The notes under the pieces were generated by a model. It made no database searches. It was not told where the DNA came from and saw only the letters and a list, made by a program, of their open reading frames with translations. The position numbers and the translations under genes are program-made. This document shows, piece by piece, positions 22,615-28,215 of a stretch of DNA of 28,215 nt (the stretch's first letter is position 1; the number at the start of each line of letters is the position of its first letter). The DNA lies in NCBI GenBank assembly GCA_964496755.1, contig CAZCBD010000009.1:1-28215 (forward strand), written 5' to 3'. Origin of the DNA: CAZCBD01 sp964496755. Lineage in GTDB: Bacteria > Bacteroidota > Ignavibacteria > Ignavibacteriales > Melioribacteraceae.

Positions 22615-25600
22615 GTGAAGAAATATGCTTTTTTAGCTATACTTTTTATGTTCGATTTTTTTATGGCACAAACATTATCTGTGTCCGGAATAACAAATCC
22701 AAGTGCGGCTAACGGTACTTATCTTCAAATAGACAACTTATACGGAAACAAGGCTTGGCAACACACATCGGGGAATTATTATATTTATAAAGATAAATAT
22801 GGGAACGATCATTATTGGAATATTGATGATGATACGAATGATAACAATGATGTATTATTTTATAAATGGGATAAAGACAGTTCATTAACAATGCCTCCGG
22901 CAAATGGATATACCGCAATGAATGCAAATACCGGAGATCCTAATGTACAGGAAGTAACAGTTACAATTACTTTTACCGACGGTTCGTCTTATTCACCCGG
23001 GAATGCTACTGCTGGTACAAACAGTAACCCGATTGGCAGGTTTAAATTAACCGCTTCGGAAGTTGGAGGTAAGCTTACCGGAGCAACAATTACAATTTCA
23101 GGAACTCGATCCGGTGTAACAAATATGAAAATCTGGAGTTCAACCGATGCTACTTTTAATGCTGGTGATGATACTGAGCTTGATGTAAATACATCAACTT
23201 CCGGCGCAACCGTTTCGTTTTCCGGATTTTCTTCGGCAATAGCAACCGCCGGTACTTACTATTTTGTTACTGCCGATTTGGCATCGAGTGCCAGTGGGTC
23301 TCTATCTCTAACAATTGCTAATAATAGTTCACTAACTTTTACCAATGCTACTTTAAGCGGAACAATTTCTAATGCAGTGTTATCATCGGGTGCAGTTTCG
23401 ATTACTGCTTCAGGTCCGGAAATATCTATTGAAGGAAATTCGGTTGAAATTAATGACGGCGATGCAACTCCAAGTTCTTCCGATCATACGTATTTTGGCG
23501 AGGTTGATAAAGATAATGGTGATATTACGCGAGTTTTTACAATTAAAAATACAGGGTGGTCCACTTTAAACTTAACAGGTACCCCGATTGTAACGGTTGA
23601 TAATGTAGCCTTTACAGTAACTTCACAACCGGCATCTTCAATTGCGGTTAATGCTTCTTCAACGTTTAGTATAAAATTTGACCCCTCAACTGTTGGAACT
23701 CAAACGGCAACGGTAACCATTTCGAATGACGATACAAATGAGAATCCGTACGATTTCAAAATTGAAGGAAAAGGTATTTCGCCCGCAGCTTTGTATTTGG
23801 ATGCACGTGATTTTAATTCCTTGGGTTCTTTTAATCCTACGGTAGATGTATCTATAAATATGACTACCGGAGTAATGAGTGGCGGTGAATCTAAAACCGG
23901 AATTGTATCGAATGGAATTTTAGTTTTTTCTTTTGATAGTTTTAATCTTCAAGCAGGGGTAAAAATTTCGTTTACAAATGTTACTGATGGTGGCAATAAA
24001 GTAGCATTCCTTTCAAAAGGAGATATAAATATTAGCGGTACAATTGATGCAAGTTCTGCAAACCACATTCCCGGTCCCGGCGGCAGGCAAGGAGCTTATG
24101 TAAACAAAGCCGAAAGCGGACATGGTGCGGGTGCAGGAAATGCAGATCCACTTGGCGACGGTGGTGCTGGTGGTGCAGGATTCGGTGGCAACGGTGGTGC
24201 GGGAATGAATAATGCCGCATATGCAACCGGAGGAACTTCATACGGAAATTTGGCAAATTCTTTAGAAGGTGGTAGTGGCGGTGCAAGATCCGAGTTTTCG
24301 AATATTAACGGATATGGCGGTGGCGGTGGCGGCGCCATTCAGTTCGGTGCACTGAGAAAATTTATTTTAACCGGTACCGGCATTATTAAAGCTAACGGTG
24401 CCGATGGTTATGATGCTGTTGGTGCTGATGAAGATGGCGATGGTGCAGGTAGTGGCGGTGGAATTTTAATTCACGCTAAAGCAATACAATTGCAAACAGG
24501 TTCAACTGTTTCTGCAAATGGCGGAGTTGGCGGTACGGGTGGTACAAATGTTAAAGCCGGCGGCGGTGGTGGTGCCGGTGGCGGAAGAATACAACTTGCT
24601 TATCATCCGCTTGGCAATGGCGATTTAGTTCAAAATGGAACTGTTACTGCAAATGGTGGTGCCGGCGGACCTCATTCCGATAACCCCGGAATTGCAGGGG
24701 ATAACGGAGTTATTAATTGGGTTTCCGATTCGAATGTACCTGTTGGCGGTGCAGAAATTGTAATTGAAGGTAATAATACAGAGATTGTTGATGGCGATAC
24801 AACGCCAAGCAGTAGTGATGATTCGGATTTTGGAAAAACGGATTTAATTAGCGGACAAGTTACACATACATTCACAATAAAAAATAGCGGCGGAGAAAAT
24901 CTGACACTCTCGAATCCTACTTTGTCGGGTACAAATGCAGCCGATTTTTCGATTACCCAAAATCCAACTTCTCCGGTTACTCCCGGAAGTAGTACAACTT
25001 TTAAGGTTACATTTGATCCTGCTACTGCGGGTAGCAAAGTGGCTGCAATATCAATTTCAAATAATGACGATGATGAAAATCCTTATAACTTTAATATTGC
25101 CGGAGAAGGTGTTGATATATCCGCTCCTACAACGCAGGCTATGAATATTGTAATCTCAAATAAAGGATTTACATCGGCAACAATTAGTTGGAGTAATGGT
25201 AACGGAGTAAAAAGAGCTGTGTTTGTTAAAGAAACAACTACAGGTTTGGCAAGTCCTGTTGATGATAAAATATATTCTGCCAATACTTCTTTTGGCGATG
25301 GCGAGCAAATTGGTACATCGGGCTGGTATTGTGTTTATTCGGGCAATGGAAATACTGTAGATATTACAAATTTATTCCCAAGTAAAACATATCGAATTCA
25401 TATTTGTGAATTTAATGAAAACAGCGGATTAGTTAGGTATCTAACTTCGGCAGCAACTTTGAACCCTATAAATTTTGAAATACCAAGTATTATGATAAAT
25501 GAAGTAGATAGCGATACTGAAAGTACGGACACAAAAGAATTTATTGAATTGTTTTCAGCAAATGGTACCGGTTATAAGTTAGACGGTTTGGTAATTGTGC

Positions 25601-28215
25601 TTTATAACGGTTCGGATGAAGCAAGTTATCAGGCATTCGATTTGGATGGAAGTTTAACTGGCAATAAAGGTTATTTTGTTATAGGCAACACGCTTGTAAG
25701 TGGAGTTGATAAAATAATTGCTGATAATATAATTCAAAACGGAGCTGATGCTGTTGCATTATATAAGGGAGACGCTGCCGATTTCCCGAACAATACACCT
25801 GTAACAACAAGTAATTTAATTGATGCAATTGTTTATGATACCGATGATGCAGACAATGCGGGTTTGTTAAACTTAACTCCGGGGCAACAGCAAATAAATG
25901 AAAATGATGATGGTAAAAGTTCGGTTTATTCAATTCAGAGAATAGGTAACGGAACAGGTGGATTAAGAAATACTTCAAAGTATCAAACCGAACCTCCAAC
26001 ACCAAAAGCAAAAAATATTGCAATTCCGCAAAGCGTTTCTTCAAATGCTTCATCTATAACTTCGGCTACTGCAACTTTAAATGGTACTGTAAATCCAGGA
26101 GATACTACAACGGTTGTAAAGTTTGTTTATGGTACTACTACAAGCTATGGTGATACGGTTACGGCAACCGAAAGTCCTTTAACCGGATTAACAACTCAAA
26201 ATGTTTCAAAACAAATTGTCGGGTTAATGCCTAATACTACATATCATTTCAAAGTTATTGCAACAAATGTTTCGGGTAGTTCTTCCGGTGCTGATAAAAC
26301 ATTTACAACAAATGCGGCTCCACCGATAGCCACAACTGAAAATGCCACACTTGTACAAGAAAACTTGGCAACACTTAACGGCAAAGTTAATCCGAATAAT
26401 TCATCAACAACAGTTACGTTTGAATATGGATTGACAGTTGCATATGGTTCAACTGTAACTGCAGTTGAAAGTCCAGTTAACGGTTACGGTTTACAAAACA
26501 CAAAAAAAACAATATCCGGTTTAACTCCGAATACTACTTATCATTATAGAGTAAAGGCAGTAAATTCTGCAGGTACAACATACGGTGCTGATAAAACTTT
26601 TAAAACAACAATTGCATTCCCAACGGTAACTACTGCAAATGCTTCAAATATTTCAACAACTAGTGCAAAATTAAATGGGGTTGTAAATGCAAATAATTCT
26701 TCAGCAACAGTTAGGTTTGAATATGGTAAAACAATTAGTTACGGCTTAACGGTAACCGCAGATGAAAGTCCGGTAAGCGGAACTACCGATACTGATGTTT
26801 CTAAAAACATTGTTTCTTTAGAGCCTAACACAACATATCACTTTAAAGTTGTTGCCACAAATGAAGCCGGAAGCACGCATAGTGTTGATAAAACGTTTAC
26901 TACAAATGCTGCTCCGCCGGAAGCAACAACAGAAAATGCTACTGCTATTGAGCAAACTTCGGTTACACTTAACGGTAAAGTTAATCCGAACAATTCTTCA
27001 ACAACAGTAACATTTGAATATGGGTTGACAACTGCCTATGGTTCAACGACCACTGCAGCTGAAAGTCCTATTAATGGCTATGGTTTACAAAATACAACAA
27101 AGGGAATATCGGGATTGCTTCCGAATACTACTTATCATTATAGAGTAAAGGCAGTAAACAGTGCGGGTACGGTTTATGGAAGCGATAAGGTTTTTAATAC
27201 TGCTATACCATTAAACTCAAGTATTTCCGTTAGAAAAGATAATGATCCAATACCGGATAATTACACTGAAGTTTTTCCGATTACAAAAATAAATAATGCA
27301 AATTGTAGAATCTTCACAATTAAAAATTGTGGAAATATAGATCTTGTTATCAATGGTCCGTTAAAAATATCAGGTGCCAATTCCAAACAATTTAAGGTTA
27401 GTCAACAACCGCAATTAGTGATTCGTCCGGATGAAAAATCTAATTTTACAATTGAATTTTCACCTGATTCTATTTCAGATTTTAAGGCTAAGGTTGAAAT
27501 ATTTTCTAACGATAAAGCAAGAAACCCATTTGTGATTAATTTGGAAGGAAAGGGGAAAGGTTATCCATTAATTAGATTGAAAACAATTAAAAAGAAATTA
27601 GAGGACAATGATTCGTTAAATTTTGAAATAAGGAAAATCAATAAAAGTGTTAAAAAATGCATTTATATTAAAAACACCGGAGATGAAGAGTTAGTATTAG
27701 ATTCTTTAAGTTTGAAAAATTTAATATTAAAGCAATTTACAATTGAGGGAGATTGGGACAAAAAAATTAAATCCGGAGATTCAACTAAAGTAAAAATCAA
27801 GTATAAAGCTACTAATATTGGCAAAGCAAAAAGTGAACTTGTGTTTTATTCAAATTCGGACAACGATGAAACGATAAAAATAAAATTGTTTGGTGAAACT
27901 TACGATCCTCGTCCAATCATAGAATGTAATGATGAGAAAATGAATTTTAATGAAGGGGACTCAGGCAAATTGATTTTTACTGATTTTAATATTAAAGATA
28001 AAGATAGTAAGCATCTAAAAGAATCGTTAATCTATTTTTCGGAAAACTATAATAAAGATGAAGACAAATTAATGTTTCCACAAAATGATAGTCTGCAAGT
28101 ATCGAAAAATATTGATAAAGGACGATATTTTATAAAAGGAAAAATTAAAATTAAAAATTTCAAAAATTATATTTCGAACATAAAGTATTTAAATTCAAAT
28201 AAAATTAATCCAATT
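22615..28215 (+). CDS. Giant secreted multidomain protein (anchor-D, Gly-rich, lamin-tail, Fn3-like modules), 3' end outside window
   Basis: The frame opens at GTG 22615, ten bases after AAGGAG, and stays open for 1867 codons to the window end. Residues 1-19 are a signal peptide (K-K-Y-A-F-L-A-I-L-F-M-F, cut near M-A/Q-T). The modules, in order, are: an unrecognised beta region (20-265), choice-of-anchor-D 1 (about 267-387), a linker (to 482), a glycine-rich block (483-702), choice-of-anchor-D 2 (713-832) and an Fn3-like domain (836-956). A lamin-tail domain starting M-I-N-E-V-D (959-1132) follows, then four Fn3-like repeats (1143-1530), two diverged anchor-D-like domains (1534-1762) and a cadherin-like start with D-K-D-S and E-D-K-L-M-F. 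These modules are typical of exported FCB surface or type IX cargo proteins. No sorting signal is visible because the end is missing. The role is probably adhesion or matrix. Confidence 0.85.
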   Translation, partial: MKKYAFLAILFMFDFFMAQTLSVSGITNPSAANGTYLQIDNLYGNKAWQHTSGNYYIYKDKYGNDHYWNIDDDTNDNNDVLFYKWDKDSSLTMPPANGYTAMNANTGDPNVQEVTVTITFTDGSSYSPGNATAGTNSNPIGRFKLTASEVGGKLTGATITISGTRSGVTNMKIWSSTDATFNAGDDTELDVNTSTSGATVSFSGFSSAIATAGTYYFVTADLASSASGSLSLTIANNSSLTFTNATLSGTISNAVLSSGAVSITASGPEISIEGNSVEINDGDATPSSSDHTYFGEVDKDNGDITRVFTIKNTGWSTLNLTGTPIVTVDNVAFTVTSQPASSIAVNASSTFSIKFDPSTVGTQTATVTISNDDTNENPYDFKIEGKGISPAALYLDARDFNSLGSFNPTVDVSINMTTGVMSGGESKTGIVSNGILVFSFDSFNLQAGVKISFTNVTDGGNKVAFLSKGDINISGTIDASSANHIPGPGGRQGAYVNKAESGHGAGAGNADPLGDGGAGGAGFGGNGGAGMNNAAYATGGTSYGNLANSLEGGSGGARSEFSNINGYGGGGGGAIQFGALRKFILTGTGIIKANGADGYDAVGADEDGDGAGSGGGILIHAKAIQLQTGSTVSANGGVGGTGGTNVKAGGGGGAGGGRIQLAYHPLGNGDLVQNGTVTANGGAGGPHSDNPGIAGDNGVINWVSDSNVPVGGAEIVIEGNNTEIVDGDTTPSSSDDSDFGKTDLISGQVTHTFTIKNSGGENLTLSNPTLSGTNAADFSITQNPTSPVTPGSSTTFKVTFDPATAGSKVAAISISNNDDDENPYNFNIAGEGVDISAPTTQAMNIVISNKGFTSATISWSNGNGVKRAVFVKETTTGLASPVDDKIYSANTSFGDGEQIGTSGWYCVYSGNGNTVDITNLFPSKTYRIHICEFNENSGLVRYLTSAATLNPINFEIPSIMINEVDSDTESTDTKEFIELFSANGTGYKLDGLVIVLYNGSDEASYQAFDLDGSLTGNKGYFVIGNTLVSGVDKIIADNIIQNGADAVALYKGDAADFPNNTPVTTSNLIDAIVYDTDDADNAGLLNLTPGQQQINENDDGKSSVYSIQRIGNGTGGLRNTSKYQTEPPTPKAKNIAIPQSVSSNASSITSATATLNGTVNPGDTTTVVKFVYGTTTSYGDTVTATESPLTGLTTQNVSKQIVGLMPNTTYHFKVIATNVSGSSSGADKTFTTNAAPPIATTENATLVQENLATLNGKVNPNNSSTTVTFEYGLTVAYGSTVTAVESPVNGYGLQNTKKTISGLTPNTTYHYRVKAVNSAGTTYGADKTFKTTIAFPTVTTANASNISTTSAKLNGVVNANNSSATVRFEYGKTISYGLTVTADESPVSGTTDTDVSKNIVSLEPNTTYHFKVVATNEAGSTHSVDKTFTTNAAPPEATTENATAIEQTSVTLNGKVNPNNSSTTVTFEYGLTTAYGSTTTAAESPINGYGLQNTTKGISGLLPNTTYHYRVKAVNSAGTVYGSDKVFNTAIPLNSSISVRKDNDPIPDNYTEVFPITKINNANCRIFTIKNCGNIDLVINGPLKISGANSKQFKVSQQPQLVIRPDEKSNFTIEFSPDSISDFKAKVEIFSNDKARNPFVINLEGKGKGYPLIRLKTIKKKLEDNDSLNFEIRKINKSVKKCIYIKNTGDEELVLDSLSLKNLILKQFTIEGDWDKKIKSGDSTKVKIKYKATNIGKAKSELVFYSNSDNDETIKIKLFGETYDPRPIIECNDEKMNFNEGDSGKLIFTDFNIKDKDSKHLKESLIYFSENYNKDEDKLMFPQNDSLQVSKNIDKGRYFIKGKIKIKNFKNYISNIKYLNSNKINPI
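24061..24720 (+). repeat. Glycine-rich, locally GC-richer block within the giant protein
   Basis: Codons 483-702 of the giant protein are dense in G-G-A, G-G-N and G-G-G runs alternating with short hydrophobic strands such as A-I-Q-F, I-L-I-H-A-K and I-Q-L-A-Y. Each Gly run precedes a strand and a T-G-T-G or S-A-N-G turn, as in glycine-rich beta-solenoids. Base composition is clearly richer in G than the flanks. Confidence 0.75.
26032..27207 (+). repeat. Four-unit Fn3-like array with 594-bp A-B-A-B period
   Basis: There are four roughly 98-residue units of pattern L-N-G-x-V-N-P-x, F-x-Y-G-x-T, E-S-P, L-x-P-N-T-T-Y-H-x-x-V-x-A-x-N, D-K-x-F. Units 2 and 4 are close copies of each other (Y-G-L-Q-N-T, Y-H-Y-R-V-K-A-V-N-S-A-G). 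Units 1 and 3 share N-A-A-P-P at their ends. Equivalent positions are exactly 594 bp apart (26080 and 26674; 26377 and 26971; 26527 and 27121). Confidence 0.9.

Noticed and set aside
24032..24338. Minus-strand proline/histidine-rich open frames opposite the giant protein
   Set aside because: They are the complement of the Gly-rich codons (GGN read backwards gives NCC), with no ribosome site or family match.
26032..27207. CRISPR-like or satellite repeat array
   Set aside because: The period is 594 bp, in frame, and encodes Fn3-like domains; there are no short direct repeats with spacers.

Overview
The window is AT-rich (roughly one third G+C by eye) and gene-dense. It looks like a chromosome segment of an FCB-group bacterium. 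The Ignavibacteriota/Chlorobiota/Bacteroidota area is the best guess: there is an Nqr sodium pump, a very large secreted protein with choice-of-anchor-D, lamin-tail and Fn3-like modules, a DUF2807 lipoprotein, a secreted bleomycin-hydrolase-type peptidase, and frequent GTG/TTG starts. No rRNA, tRNA, CRISPR array, transposase or integrase was seen. The taxonomic placement is inference.

Region 1 (1-7864, all plus strand) is a tightly packed housekeeping run. It holds the 3' end of a polyprenyl diphosphate synthase, a small MORN_2-repeat protein, prmC (release-factor glutamine methyltransferase), dtd (D-aminoacyl-tRNA deacylase), a phosphatase/mutase-like metalloenzyme, comEC (DNA uptake channel), murB and a POT-like MFS transporter. 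Several junctions overlap at stop/start (TAATG, TTGA, TGATG), which suggests translational coupling. Two adjacent inverted repeats (7889-7940) separate this run from a secreted C1B cysteine peptidase (7954-9348), which ends at a clear intrinsic terminator.

Region 2 (9595-15390) is a complete nqrABCDEF operon for the Na+-translocating NADH:quinone oxidoreductase. Flavin-attachment threonines, the NqrD/NqrE cysteines and the NqrF 2Fe-2S, FAD and NADH motifs are visible. It ends at an intrinsic terminator.

Region 3 (15449-22425) is mixed. A short-chain dehydrogenase is translationally coupled to a small membrane-anchored protein of unknown function. Convergent to these, and overlapping by 17 bp, is a 1301-residue protein on the minus strand with N-terminal TPRs, an unrecognised beta-rich segment and three CbxX/CfqX-type AAA+ modules. 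The third module has lost its Walker A Ser/Thr, its Walker B Glu and its arginine-finger motif. Divergent from it is a DUF2807 lipoprotein with a duplicated stop-codon segment. It converges on a minus-strand pair made of a microcystin-dependent/tail-collar protein and a GNAT acetyltransferase.

Region 4 (22615-28215) is one open frame running off the window: the first 1867 residues of a giant secreted multidomain protein with a signal peptide. It contains two near-duplicate choice-of-anchor-D domains around a glycine-rich block, a lamin-tail domain, a four-unit Fn3-like array organised as an A-B-A-B dimer repeat of exactly 594 bp, two diverged anchor-D-like domains and the start of a cadherin-like repeat. 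The best candidates for new biology are the TPR/triple-AAA+ protein and the modular giant protein.
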